Shown here: positions 26,345-35,203 of the stretch, one piece after another
Layout: each line of letters opens with the position of its first letter
Numbering within the stretch: position 1 is the first letter of the stretch
Source: CAVQGZ01 sp963712175
Lineage (GTDB): Bacteria; Actinomycetota; Actinomycetes; Jiangellales; Jiangellaceae
Direction: 5' to 3'
NCBI GenBank assembly: GCA_963712175.1
Contig: CAVQGZ010000003.1
Span: forward strand, 1-64,000
DNA: 64,000 nucleotides
Notes under the pieces: model-generated
The model's database searches: none
Told to the model about the DNA's origin: nothing
What the model saw: the letters and a program-made list of their open reading frames with translations, nothing else
Made by a program: the position numbers and the translations under genes

Positions 26345-27344
26345 ATGCGTGCAGCCCTACTGCTCGGCATCGGCGGGCCCGACATGCTCGAGGTTCGCGA
26401 GGACGTCCCGCGTCCGACCTGCGGCCCCGCAGAGGTGCTCGTCGAGGTCTCGGCCTGTGGCGTCAACAACACCGACATCAACACCAGAACCGGCTGGTAC
26501 GGCAGCCCGACGGGTTGGGCCGGGGGCCTGTCCTTCCCCCGCATCCAGGGCGCGGACATCTCCGGCCGCGTGGTCGACGTCGGCACGACCGGGGCCCATG
26601 ACCTCGTGGGGCGGCGAGTGCTCGTCGACCCCTGGATCCGATCCAGCTCGGGAGCCGACTGGCGAGACCACGCCGCCTACCTGGGCAGCGAGGTGGACGG
26701 CGGCTTCGCCGGAGTACTGCGTCGTCCCAGCCACCAACGTCCACCCGGTGGACTCGCAGCTCAGCGACGTGGAGCTCGCGACGATCGCCTGCTCGTGGTC
26801 GACGGCGGAGCACATGCTGACGCGGGTGGGGCTGGCCGCGGGCGAGCTCATCGCCATCACCGGTGCCTCCGGCGGCGTAGGGAGCGCGCTCGTTCAGCTG
26901 GCACGGGCTCGGGGGGCCCGCGTGACGGCCGTCACCAGCACCGGAAAGCAGGCCGCTGTCGCCGATCTGGGGGCGCACGAGGTACGTCTTCGGCACGAGG
27001 CTCCGAGCGCGCAGGACCACTTCGACGTCGTGGCCGACGTCGTCGGCGGGCCGGACACCGGCCGCTGGTGGTCGGCCCTGCGACGGGGCGGGCGTTACGT
27101 GGTGTCGGGAGCCATCGCCGGCCCGACCGCGTCGCTCGACCTGCGCACCTTGTACCTCAACGACCTCACCCTCGTCGGCGCCACTGTCTTCGAGCCCCGC
27201 GTCTTCGCAGCCGTGGTGCGTCACGTGGAGTCCGGTGAGGTGCGCCCGCTGGTGGCAGCGTCCTACCCCCTCGAGCGCATCCACGAGGCCCAGGCAGACT
27301 TCGAGGCCAAGCAGCACGTCGGTTCCATCGTCATCACCCTGTGA
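26345..27344 (+). pseudogene. MDR alcohol dehydrogenase/quinone oxidoreductase, one-base frameshift
   Basis: The reading begins at ATG 26345 (MRAALLLGIGGPDML) and is MDR-like through EVDGGFA near 26708. It then continues in the next frame as EYCVVPATNVHPVDSQ through ITGASGGVGSALVQLA (NAD(P) loop) to the TGA at 27342. One extra G at 26711 or 26712 (GCCGGAG in place of GCCGAG) explains it. Without it the protein would be 332 aa, a zinc-less MDR oxidoreductase. It may be a true mutation or a sequencing error. Confidence 0.85.
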
Positions 27345-27421
27345 GCGGAGTCGAGGCGCCGTGTCGGCGGTCGTGGATCATCCGTTCAGCAGCAGGGACA
27401 CGGATAGGCCAGACTCCTCCC

Positions 27422-28513
27422 ATGGTCGACTGGGTAAGGCTGGGCGCAGACGCTGAAGAGCTCGCAACGAACGCCTTGCAGGGAGGCAAGCGCATCAGCG
27501 GCAAGCTCCGTCCGATGGCGATCCAGCCCTACCGCGGCTTCGTCGCCGACGGCGTCGCCCACGTGCGAGCCCGAGTGATGGAGAAGCCTCGGATCGAGGC
27601 CGCGGCCGACGGGCTTCGGCTCGACGCGTCGATCTACGCCAACCTGATGCGCTGGGTCGTGCTCGACATGCCGGGTGTCGAGATCACGATCTCGATCGGG
27701 GACTCCGTGCTGTCGGCGACCACCGACAAGGACGGGTTCGTGACTGCGAAGGTACCGGTCGACGACCTCGGGCCCGGGTGGCATGAAGTGCGCTACGCCG
27801 CCGTCGACCACGACGGTCGCGGCGTCACCGCGCAGGGCCGGGTCGTTCAGCCCGACCCGGCGTCGCAGGTGGCGGTGATCACCGACATCGACGACACGAT
27901 CCTGCGTACCGGCATGACCGAAGGGCTTCGGTCGATCCGTCGGACGTTGCTGCGCGATGCGCACGGACGCAAGCCGATCCCGGGCACTCCGAGCTTGTAC
28001 CGGGGTCTGGCGCGAGGCACCGGAGGGCGCCCGGAGTCGACGTTCTTCTACGTCTCGTCCAGCCCGTGGAACCTCTACGACATGCTCGTCCAATTTCTTC
28101 AGCTGCGAGGGTTCCCCCGCGGGCCGCTGTTCCTCACCGACTGGCGGCCGGGGCCGCTGGAGTCGGGTGAAGGCAAGGAGAACCCCGGTCACAAGCGCGC
28201 ACGCATCCGGCGGATCATCGACTCCTACCCGGAGCTGTCGTTCGTCCTGATCGGGGACGACGGCGAGGCCGACCCGACGATCTACTCGGAGTTCCTTCGG
28301 TCCGACCCCGACCGCGTGCAGGTCGCCATGGTGCGGTCGGTCGAGGGTCTGGCCGGACGAAAGGCGCGCAAGGTGGAGAAGCTGCCGGCGCACCCGACCA
28401 AGGTGCTGACGTGCTCGGACGCCGAGCACATGGCCCGGGTCGCCGCACACCTCGGCCTGGTCGACGGCCTGACGGTCGAAGAGGTTCAGACCGAGATGGG
28501 AGCCCGACTCTGA
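27422..28513 (+). CDS. App1-family phosphatidate phosphatase-like protein (DUF2183)
   Basis: 363 aa. An N-terminal beta domain (about 37-145) is followed by a HAD-like phosphatase domain with DIDDT (Asp155, Asp157, Thr159), VSSSPWNLY, and GDDGEADPTIY. The family includes yeast App1, a Mg2+-dependent phosphatidate phosphatase giving diacylglycerol. It leads a run of lipid-type genes (CAT-like acyltransferase, YheT esterase). ATG 27422 gives the family N-terminus. The lipid substrate is inferred. Confidence 0.88.
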   Translation: MVDWVRLGADAEELATNALQGGKRISGKLRPMAIQPYRGFVADGVAHVRARVMEKPRIEAAADGLRLDASIYANLMRWVVLDMPGVEITISIGDSVLSATTDKDGFVTAKVPVDDLGPGWHEVRYAAVDHDGRGVTAQGRVVQPDPASQVAVITDIDDTILRTGMTEGLRSIRRTLLRDAHGRKPIPGTPSLYRGLARGTGGRPESTFFYVSSSPWNLYDMLVQFLQLRGFPRGPLFLTDWRPGPLESGEGKENPGHKRARIRRIIDSYPELSFVLIGDDGEADPTIYSEFLRSDPDRVQVAMVRSVEGLAGRKARKVEKLPAHPTKVLTCSDAEHMARVAAHLGLVDGLTVEEVQTEMGARL

Positions 28514-28530
28514 CCACCGCGGGCAGGCGA

Positions 28531-29292
28531 GTGAGCCATGACTCCCCCGCGCGCCGCGTCGTGCGCGACGCGGGCGCGGTGTCGGCTCGACGCCACGTCA
28601 TACCCGCCTGGTTCAGCGCCGATGTCACTGACGTCCTGCCTCACCTCGGCAACGAGCAGGGCGTGTCGGTGACCGCCTACGTGGCGAGCACGCTGGCTCA
28701 CGCTGTGGCGGCCCACCCCCGGCTCCACTCGACCCGCGACCCTCTCGGCCGGGTCGTGACCTTCGACTCCGTCGACGTCAACGTCACCGTCGAGGTCGCC
28801 CTCGACGGGCAGTCGTTCCCGCTCAACCACGTGCTGCGGGGCGCCGGCTCGCGGACGGCGTACGACCTGCACGACGAGATCCAACGGGTCAAGCACAAGC
28901 CCGGCACCAGCGAGACGTTTCGGATGAGCGCGTCGACCAAGCGCTACCTGCGGGTGCCTGGGCCGGTTCGCCGACGCGTGCTCATGGGCAGCCTCCACCG
29001 CCTGCCGGACCTGCAGCGCCGCCTGATCGGCACGGTCGGCCTCTCCTCGGTGGGGATGCACGGGAGCGGCGCCGGGGTAGGCCTGCCGTTCCTGCTCCAT
29101 ACCATCGACGTGCTCGTGGGCGGGATGGAGGAGCGCCCCGGTTTCGGCCCCGACGGCTCTGTGGTGCGTCGCCAGCTCCTCTGGGTGTCGATGGTGGTCG
29201 ACCACGACGTCGTCGACGGCGTGCCCATGACCCGGTTCATCGTGACGTTCCGAGACGGTTTGGAGTCCGGCGCCGCCCTGGTGCGTCGATGA
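28531..29292 (+). CDS. CAT/E2-fold acyltransferase-like protein
   Basis: 253 aa. The C-terminal motif VVDHDVVDGVPMTRF matches the DHRxxDG catalytic motif of the 2-oxoacid dehydrogenase E2/chloramphenicol acetyltransferase fold; there are no lipoyl or E1-binding domains. The body (VTAYVASTLAHAVAAHPRLHS) also fits that fold. It starts with GTG 17 bp after App1 and overlaps the next gene by ATGA. It probably transfers an acyl group; donor and acceptor are unknown. Confidence 0.78.
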   Translation: MSHDSPARRVVRDAGAVSARRHVIPAWFSADVTDVLPHLGNEQGVSVTAYVASTLAHAVAAHPRLHSTRDPLGRVVTFDSVDVNVTVEVALDGQSFPLNHVLRGAGSRTAYDLHDEIQRVKHKPGTSETFRMSASTKRYLRVPGPVRRRVLMGSLHRLPDLQRRLIGTVGLSSVGMHGSGAGVGLPFLLHTIDVLVGGMEERPGFGPDGSVVRRQLLWVSMVVDHDVVDGVPMTRFIVTFRDGLESGAALVRR

Positions 29293-30317
29293 CCGAGCCG
29301 TTGGCCAACGCGGTGCTCGACGCGCCGAGGGGTTGGACGGCCGCGCACATGCAGACGCTGCGCTCACGAGTCCGCCCGCCGACCGCCCCCACCGATGCCG
29401 TGGCAGGTACCCGGCTGCTGCGTGTCCCCATGGACGACGGCACGGGCGACGAGCTTGGCGTCGCACTGCACTCTCCGGTGCCGGCTCCCGCGCCAGCCCC
29501 GGCTCCCCAGCTCGTGGTGCTCGTGCATGGTCTCGGTGGGTCAGCCGAGTCGGCGTACATCCTGGCCACCGCGGCACAGCTGCTGCGCGCCGGGATCTCG
29601 GTGGCACGCCTCGACCTTCGTGGCGCCGGGCACACCGGCACCAGCAGCAAGCAGATGTATCACGCCGGGCGAACGGCTGACGTCCGGGCAGTTCTCGCCG
29701 CGCTGGCCGCGGAGCCCGAGGCCGACCGACGAGGGGATGGCGCCAGCCTGGCACTGATGGGCTTCTCGTTGGGCGGCAACGTCACGCTGAAGCTGCTCGG
29801 GGAGCCGCTGGAGGGCCTTCCCGTCGTGGCCGGGATGTCGGTGTCGGCGCCTCTCGACCTGGCGGTGGGCGGGGAGTACCTGCACCACGTCGCCTTCGGT
29901 CTCTACGAGCGGGCGATGCTGCGGGGGCTGAAGGCCGACGTCGCGCGCTTCGGCGGTCCGATGACGGACGACGAGCGGGAGGCAGTGGCATCGGCCCGAT
30001 CGTTGGAGGAGTTCGACGACGCCTTCACCGCGCGCCAGAACGGCTGGCGGGACGCGGCGGAGTACTACGCCCTCAACTCCTCCGCGCAGTACCTCCCCCA
30101 CGTCACGGTGCCGACACTGGTGCTGCACTCGCTGGACGACCCGATCGTGCCATCCGGGCCCTATCGTTCGATCGACTGGGAGTGGCTGGCCCAGCACGGA
30201 CCCGTCCGGCGTGCGATCACCGAGCACGGCGGGCACGTGGGCTTCCACCAGGCCGGCGGCCGTCCGCCCTGGTACGCCGAGCAGGCGGCGGCGTTCTTCA
30301 CCGGGCTGGCCCGCTGA
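29289..30317 (+). CDS. YheT-family alpha/beta hydrolase (esterase)
   Basis: 342 aa. Landmarks of the YheT/EMB8 group: the N-terminal GWTAAHMQTL, VHGLGGSAES, DLRGAGHT, elbow GFSLGGNVTLK with Ser, an acid in LDDPIVP, and HGGHVGF with His. Such enzymes hydrolyse fatty-acid or carboxyl esters. Its ATG overlaps the acyltransferase stop, and its 3' end overlaps the convergent patatin gene by 20 bp. It is the third member of a likely App1-acyltransferase-esterase operon. Confidence 0.9.
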   Translation: MTEPLANAVLDAPRGWTAAHMQTLRSRVRPPTAPTDAVAGTRLLRVPMDDGTGDELGVALHSPVPAPAPAPAPQLVVLVHGLGGSAESAYILATAAQLLRAGISVARLDLRGAGHTGTSSKQMYHAGRTADVRAVLAALAAEPEADRRGDGASLALMGFSLGGNVTLKLLGEPLEGLPVVAGMSVSAPLDLAVGGEYLHHVAFGLYERAMLRGLKADVARFGGPMTDDEREAVASARSLEEFDDAFTARQNGWRDAAEYYALNSSAQYLPHVTVPTLVLHSLDDPIVPSGPYRSIDWEWLAQHGPVRRAITEHGGHVGFHQAGGRPPWYAEQAAAFFTGLAR

Positions 30318-31416
30318 CACCGTCCGTGACCTCGGCTGCAGCATTCTCGAGCATCGTCACGGTGTGCTCGTAGCCCGATCGCATGTACTCGGCCCACGCG
30401 CGACGGTCCACGAACTCCGTGTACAGGCCTGCGCTCTGCACCGTTCCGTAGGGAACCGGGTCGAGCATGTGAACCTCGGTCGCAGCCTCGAGGTCGGCAA
30501 GTGAGCGGCGGGCAGTGTCGACATGACCCATGAGCCGGGTCTGGGCCGAGATCCGGATGAGGCTGAACGGCTGGTCATTCCACTGCTGGTCCTCGTCGGG
30601 GACGAACCCGGGCCGGTAGAAGCCGTTGATCACCACGGCGACGTCGCACAGGTCGGCGTGGGAGAACGGCCGCGCGGGAAGGATCTCGACGATGCCGCCG
30701 TCCAGGTACGACTCACCCTGGTAGCCGACAGGTTCGAATGCGAGGGGCAGGGCGACGGCCATCCGCACGGCACGGGCCGCCGCCAGGTCCGGATCGGCCA
30801 CCGAGCTGATGTAGCGCAGCCGGTTGCGCTCGACGCTCCAGACGGGGAACCACACCGGAGTCGCGAGCTCACCCAGCGTGATGTCGCCGAGCAGGTCACG
30901 GAAGAACTGCTCGATCGCCTCTCCGCGCAGCAGACCAGACCAGCCCTGGCCGAGCCGCAGCGGCGCCCCTGCGAGGTGAGCCCAGTCGGGGTCGAGGTAG
31001 TCGCTGGGCCTCATCTGCAGCATCGCGCGCGCCACCTCGTCGGTGCCCATCCCCGCCGCGAGCGGCAGGCCGAACATTGTCGAGCCGGAGCACAAGCCGT
31101 AGGCGGCGGGCGTGACTCCTGCCTCGTCGAGGGCCCGCACGACACCGACCACCGAGGCCAGGGCTCCGCTCCCACCGGTCGCCACGACGCCGACTCGTCG
31201 GCCGTCCCAGATGTGCGACCCGTGCTGGCGCGCCACCGGGAAGACTCGGTCCGGATCGCCGGGCAGCTCGTCCGTCGGCAGCGGCAGCAGACCACGGCGC
31301 AGCTGGTCGAGGATCGATGCATCCTCACGCATCACCCGCCACACCCGTTGGGCGTGCACCGGGACTCGCAGGTACTGGCCAACGCGCGCCAGGTCGGTCA
31401 GGTAGTTCAGGGCCAT
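30298..31416 (-). CDS. patatin-like phospholipase
   Basis: 372 aa. VVATGGSGALASVVGVVRAL (oxyanion Gly-rich start), the elbow YGLCSGSTMFG with Ser, and SYLDGGI with the Asp of the Ser-Asp dyad. The usual GxSxG is altered here to LCSGS. The protein begins with a helical region of about 60 residues before the patatin core. It is expected to hydrolyse phospholipids or other acyl esters. The start is ATG 31416 or GTG 31419. Confidence 0.87.
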   Translation of the reverse strand: MALNYLTDLARVGQYLRVPVHAQRVWRVMREDASILDQLRRGLLPLPTDELPGDPDRVFPVARQHGSHIWDGRRVGVVATGGSGALASVVGVVRALDEAGVTPAAYGLCSGSTMFGLPLAAGMGTDEVARAMLQMRPSDYLDPDWAHLAGAPLRLGQGWSGLLRGEAIEQFFRDLLGDITLGELATPVWFPVWSVERNRLRYISSVADPDLAAARAVRMAVALPLAFEPVGYQGESYLDGGIVEILPARPFSHADLCDVAVVINGFYRPGFVPDEDQQWNDQPFSLIRISAQTRLMGHVDTARRSLADLEAATEVHMLDPVPYGTVQSAGLYTEFVDRRAWAEYMRSGYEHTVTMLENAAAEVTDGVSGPAR

Positions 31417-31458
31417 CACGGCATTGTGGCGCAGCCGTTCACCAACGTCTCAGGTCTC

Positions 31459-32178
31459 TCATCCGAGCACCTGGTAGCCGAGCGCCAGGGCGCCGGTGTA
31501 GACGAGCGGGAGGGCGAGGACGCCGGCTCCCACGGCGAGGGGGCTCCGCCAGCAGGCACCCCTCACGACCAGCCACGTGCCGACGCTGAGCACGATCTCG
31601 GCGGGCAGCACGTAGGCCGCGACTCCCCCGACGAGCCGCACGTCGACGGGGTCCCAGAGCGGCACGACCGGGGCGAGCAGCTCCGCGGCCCAGAACAGCG
31701 CCAGCCCCGCCACGGCGGCCGCCACGACCCCCGCCCGGGCCCCCCACGCCTTCTCGATGCCGGCGGCAACCAGGACGAGCGGGAAGAGCGCCATCACCCA
31801 CATGCCGGCCATGAACAGCGAGACGCTTCCGATCACGGGGGCGCCGCTCGAGGCGAACGACAGGCTGCCGAGGACGTCGGAGAGGAACCAGTCGGGAAGC
31901 ACCATGAGCACGCTGAGGGGAGCGAGCACGAGCCATGCCTGCGTCCACCCCGCAGCGGCCGGGCGCAGGCCCACCAGGAGCATCCCGATGTGGTAGGCCA
32001 GCACGATTCCCACCACCCGCAGTCCGAGCGCGGGAGCAGGCAGCGCGAGCACCATCGCTGCCAGCACACCGATGGCAGCATGGAACAGCAGTCCAGCGCG
32101 TGCATTGGTCCACCCCGGGGGGAGCGCGACCGAAGGCAGCAGCGGGACCCGGGGGGCGGTGACTGCCTGGGCCTCCAC
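31459..32178 (-). CDS. integral membrane protein, about 7 TM
   Basis: 239 aa, mostly hydrophobic helices, with conserved-looking polar spots (LPDWFLSD, MWVMALFP, WDPVDVRL, YVLPAEI). The general look recalls small actinobacterial membrane proteins distantly like lycopene-cyclase-domain proteins, but the assignment is not secure. The start is GTG 32178; the frame before it is not hydrophobic. It is divergent from an alpha/beta hydrolase gene with 34 bp between. Confidence 0.72.
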   Translation of the reverse strand: MEAQAVTAPRVPLLPSVALPPGWTNARAGLLFHAAIGVLAAMVLALPAPALGLRVVGIVLAYHIGMLLVGLRPAAAGWTQAWLVLAPLSVLMVLPDWFLSDVLGSLSFASSGAPVIGSVSLFMAGMWVMALFPLVLVAAGIEKAWGARAGVVAAAVAGLALFWAAELLAPVVPLWDPVDVRLVGGVAAYVLPAEIVLSVGTWLVVRGACWRSPLAVGAGVLALPLVYTGALALGYQVLG

Positions 32179-32212
32179 CTCGGTGACCCTACGGCGCCTA
32201 GCCTGGCTCGAC

Positions 32213-33100
32213 GTGGGAGTGCACACCGTAGAGGCCACCGGGATCGACGTCGCGTTCGAGTCGTTCGGGCCCGAGGGAGGTGTCCCGATGCTGCTCGTCA
32301 TGGGGCTGGGCACGCAGATGATCGCCTGGCCGGACGCACTGTGTGCCGACCTTGCCGATCGCGGGTACCGCGTGGTGCGCTTCGACAACAGGGATGTCGG
32401 CCTGTCGACGCACCTCACCGAGCTCAGGGCTCCCTCGCCGGTCGACACGCTTCTGCGGCGGGAGCCACCGCCGTACACGATCGACGACATGGCCGAGGAC
32501 GCCGCTGGGCTGATGGATGGGCTCGGCTGGGGTGACGCCCATGTCGTGGGCGCGTCGATGGGGGGGTTCATCGCTCAGTCCATGGCGCTGCGGCACCGCC
32601 GACGGCTGCGCAGCCTCATGCTCGTCATGACCTCGACCGGGTCGAGGCGGGTGGGCAAGCCGACGCCTCGGCTTGCCGGGCGGCTGAACGCGCGGCGCGG
32701 GGTGACCGACCGCACGAGCGCACAGTCGGTCGCCGTGGAGACGTTTCGGGCCATCGGGTCTCCGGGGTACGCCTTCGACGAGGAGTACGTCGCCGACCTG
32801 GCCGGCCGATCCTGGGACCGGGCGCACGACCCCGGTGGCTACCTGCGACAGCTGGCCGCGATCTTGGCCCAGCCCGACCGCACGGCAGCCCTGCAGCGTC
32901 TGACGATTCCCGCGACAGTGATTCACGGGCTCGACGACCCGCTGATCGCACCCTCGGGGGGTCTCGCATTGGCCAGGGCTCTGCGGGGCTCACGGTTCGT
33001 CGGCTACTCCGGCATGGGCCACGACCTCCCCCGCGAGCTGTGGAGCGACATGGCCGACCAGATCCAGCTGCTGGCCGACCGCGCGGACGCCCGCTCGTAG
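32213..33100 (+). CDS. alpha/beta hydrolase
   Basis: 295 aa. LLVMGLGTQMIAWP, VRFDNRDVGLS, nucleophile elbow GASMGG, an acid in HGLDDPLI and a His in GMGHDLP. The GxGxQ opening and RFDNRDxGLS are typical of a group related to aclacinomycin methylesterase RdmC. The GTG at 32213 is chosen; GTG 32219 is also possible. It is a cytoplasmic esterase of unknown substrate, followed by a methyltransferase 39 bp on. Confidence 0.87.
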   Translation: MGVHTVEATGIDVAFESFGPEGGVPMLLVMGLGTQMIAWPDALCADLADRGYRVVRFDNRDVGLSTHLTELRAPSPVDTLLRREPPPYTIDDMAEDAAGLMDGLGWGDAHVVGASMGGFIAQSMALRHRRRLRSLMLVMTSTGSRRVGKPTPRLAGRLNARRGVTDRTSAQSVAVETFRAIGSPGYAFDEEYVADLAGRSWDRAHDPGGYLRQLAAILAQPDRTAALQRLTIPATVIHGLDDPLIAPSGGLALARALRGSRFVGYSGMGHDLPRELWSDMADQIQLLADRADARS

Positions 33101-33139
33101 CGCCGCGTGTGGCGACGCACACGGACTAGCGTCTCGTTG

Positions 33140-33880
33140 ATGCAGCACCGCATGTACACCGACCTGGCCTCGTGGTGGCCCGTGCTCTCCCCTCCGCAGG
33201 AGTACGAGGGCGAGGCACCCTTCATGGCCGGCCTGCTACGCACCGGTGAGCGTCCGGTCATGACGCTGCTCGAGCTTGGATGCGGCGGCGGGAACCTCGC
33301 CTCGCACATGCCCGCGCACGTCCCCGGGGTGCAGCTCACGCTGGTCGACCTGTCCGAGCAGATGCTGTCGTTGTCCCGGTCGCTCAACCCCGATGCCGAG
33401 CACATCGAGGCAGACATGCGCACGATGCGCCTGAACCGCGCCTTCGACGCGGTGCTCGTGCACGACGCGATCGACTACCTGCTCACGCGCGACGAGCTCG
33501 ACGACCTGGCCGCGACCATCGCCGAACACCTCCACCCGGGTGGGGTAGCCGTGCTCGCACCCGACCACGTCGTCGAGGCGTTCGTGCCCGGCACGGACTG
33601 GGGTGGGTCCGATGCGCCTGATGGCCGAGCCGCCCGCTACCTCGAGTGGACGTGGGACCCCGACCCGGACGACACCTGGGCCCAGGCCGACTACTCGTTC
33701 GTGCTTCGTGAGCCCGACGGGGAGGTCACGTTCGTGGGTGAGTCGCACAAGTTCGGGCTCTTCCCGGTGCAGACGTGGCTCGAGGTGCTGGAGCAGGCAG
33801 GGCTCTCGGCCGTGCCGATCGCCGAGCAGACCGACGACGACCGAGAACCACGCACGCTGTTCGTGGCGCAGCACACCTGA
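33140..33880 (+). CDS. class I SAM-dependent methyltransferase
   Basis: 246 aa Rossmann-fold methyltransferase. It has motif I LELGCGGGNLASHM, the acidic loop LVDLSEQML, motif II EADMRTMRL and motif III AEHLHPGGVAVLAPD. The substrate is unknown. ATG 33140 is preferred; MYTDLASWW at 33152 is the alternative. It converges on the MFS gene, with a hairpin between. Confidence 0.9.
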   Translation: MQHRMYTDLASWWPVLSPPQEYEGEAPFMAGLLRTGERPVMTLLELGCGGGNLASHMPAHVPGVQLTLVDLSEQMLSLSRSLNPDAEHIEADMRTMRLNRAFDAVLVHDAIDYLLTRDELDDLAATIAEHLHPGGVAVLAPDHVVEAFVPGTDWGGSDAPDGRAARYLEWTWDPDPDDTWAQADYSFVLREPDGEVTFVGESHKFGLFPVQTWLEVLEQAGLSAVPIAEQTDDDREPRTLFVAQHT

Positions 33881-33886
33881 CCGAGG

Positions 33887-33908
33887 CCCCCGCGGTCAGC
33901 TGCGGGGG
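33887..33908. terminator. convergent hairpin between methyltransferase and MFS genes
   Basis: CCCCCGC and GCGGGGG arms (7 bp) around 8 bp that hold the MFS stop codon, 7 bp past the methyltransferase stop. It could end transcription in both directions. No T-run. Confidence 0.5.
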
Positions 33909-35155
33909 TTCGTCTCGTACATCCGAACCGCGACCACCACCCCCGACAGCGCCGTCAGTGCGGCGACCACCCAGACCGCGGCACGCAGCCCGAACATGTC
34001 CGCCACCACCCCCGCGAGCAGCGCGCCCACCGCGAACCCTCCGTCCCGCCACAGCCGGTAGACGCCGACAGATCGCGCTCGCCATCCCGGATGGGCGACG
34101 TCGCCCACCACTGCCAGCAGGGTCGGGTAGACCATTGCCGTCCCGGCCCCGAGGACGGCGCCGGAGACCGCCCAGACGGCCAAGGAGTCCCCCATGGCGA
34201 CTCCCGCAAGGCCCACCGACTGGACCATCATCCCGCCCGCGATGAGCCACTTGCGCCCCCACCTGTCCGACAGGGCTCCGGTGAACAGCTGCCCCAACCC
34301 CCACACCGCTGGGTAGGTGGCCGCCAGCACCCCGATGCGTCCCACCGACAGCCCGGCCGAGGCGAAGAGCAGCGGGAAGATCCCCCACGCCAGCCCGTCG
34401 TTGAGGTTGTTCACCAAGCCGGCCTGGCTGGCCGAAGACAGGGCAGGCTCACGGAACGAGGTCTGGACGAAGACGTCACGATCGCTCAGACCGCCATGGA
34501 GATGGTCGTGTCGACCGTCCGCGCGGCCCCGGTGCGAGGAGGCCTCGAGCAGCGCATGGCCCCGGGTCTCGCGAACGCCAAGAGTCGACAGCCCGAGCCC
34601 CAGCGCAGCGAAGCACAGCCCGAGCAAGAACGGAGCCGGGCGAAGGCCGTACGCCTGAGCGAGGTAGCCCGTCGCCACGGCTGTGGCGGCGACAGCGCCG
34701 TAGCCCGCTGCTTCGTTGAGCCCCATAGCCAGGCCGCGGCGCGACGGGCCCACCAGGTCGATCTTCATGATGACCGTGGTCGACCAGGTCAACCCCTGGC
34801 TGATCCCAAGGAGGACGTTGGCGGCCACGACCCACGCCCACGTCGGCGCCCAGATCAACATGAGCGGTATCGGTACGGCCACCAACCATCCGGCCACCAG
34901 GACGGGCTTGCGCCCGAACCGGTCGGACCAGGTACCGGCCAGGTAGTTCGTCGTGGCCTTCGAGATCCCGAAGGCCACGATGTAGGTCAGCGCGGCGGTG
35001 TAGGCCTGGACCTGGAAGGTCTGCTCGGCAAGCAGGGGAAGGACGGTGCGTTCCTGGCCAAGCATCCCCCCGACCAGCGCGTTGACCGCGACCAGCAGGA
35101 CGAACTGAGGCAGGTTCTGCCGCAGCCCGAGAGCGGGCACCCTGCCGTCGGACAT
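33896..35155 (-). CDS. MFS transporter
   Basis: 419 aa, 12 TM. The loop between TM2 and TM3 has GTWSDRFGRKPVL and the second half repeats it (GALSDRWGRKWLI). Between the halves is a His-rich loop (RADGRHDHLHGG) that could bind metal. The family is drug or metabolite efflux; the substrate is unknown. The start is ATG 35155. Confidence 0.92.
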   Translation of the reverse strand: MSDGRVPALGLRQNLPQFVLLVAVNALVGGMLGQERTVLPLLAEQTFQVQAYTAALTYIVAFGISKATTNYLAGTWSDRFGRKPVLVAGWLVAVPIPLMLIWAPTWAWVVAANVLLGISQGLTWSTTVIMKIDLVGPSRRGLAMGLNEAAGYGAVAATAVATGYLAQAYGLRPAPFLLGLCFAALGLGLSTLGVRETRGHALLEASSHRGRADGRHDHLHGGLSDRDVFVQTSFREPALSSASQAGLVNNLNDGLAWGIFPLLFASAGLSVGRIGVLAATYPAVWGLGQLFTGALSDRWGRKWLIAGGMMVQSVGLAGVAMGDSLAVWAVSGAVLGAGTAMVYPTLLAVVGDVAHPGWRARSVGVYRLWRDGGFAVGALLAGVVADMFGLRAAVWVVAALTALSGVVVAVRMYETNPRS

Positions 35156-35203
35156 GCGTAGATTCTCCCGCCCTGACGGGCAGCTCGGACTCGAGCGGGT
35201 CCG

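Noticed and set aside
30523..32535. Long open frame (670 codons) on the plus strand
   Set aside because: It is opposite the patatin and membrane-protein genes, is rich in Arg, Gln and His in the usual antisense manner, and has no domain.
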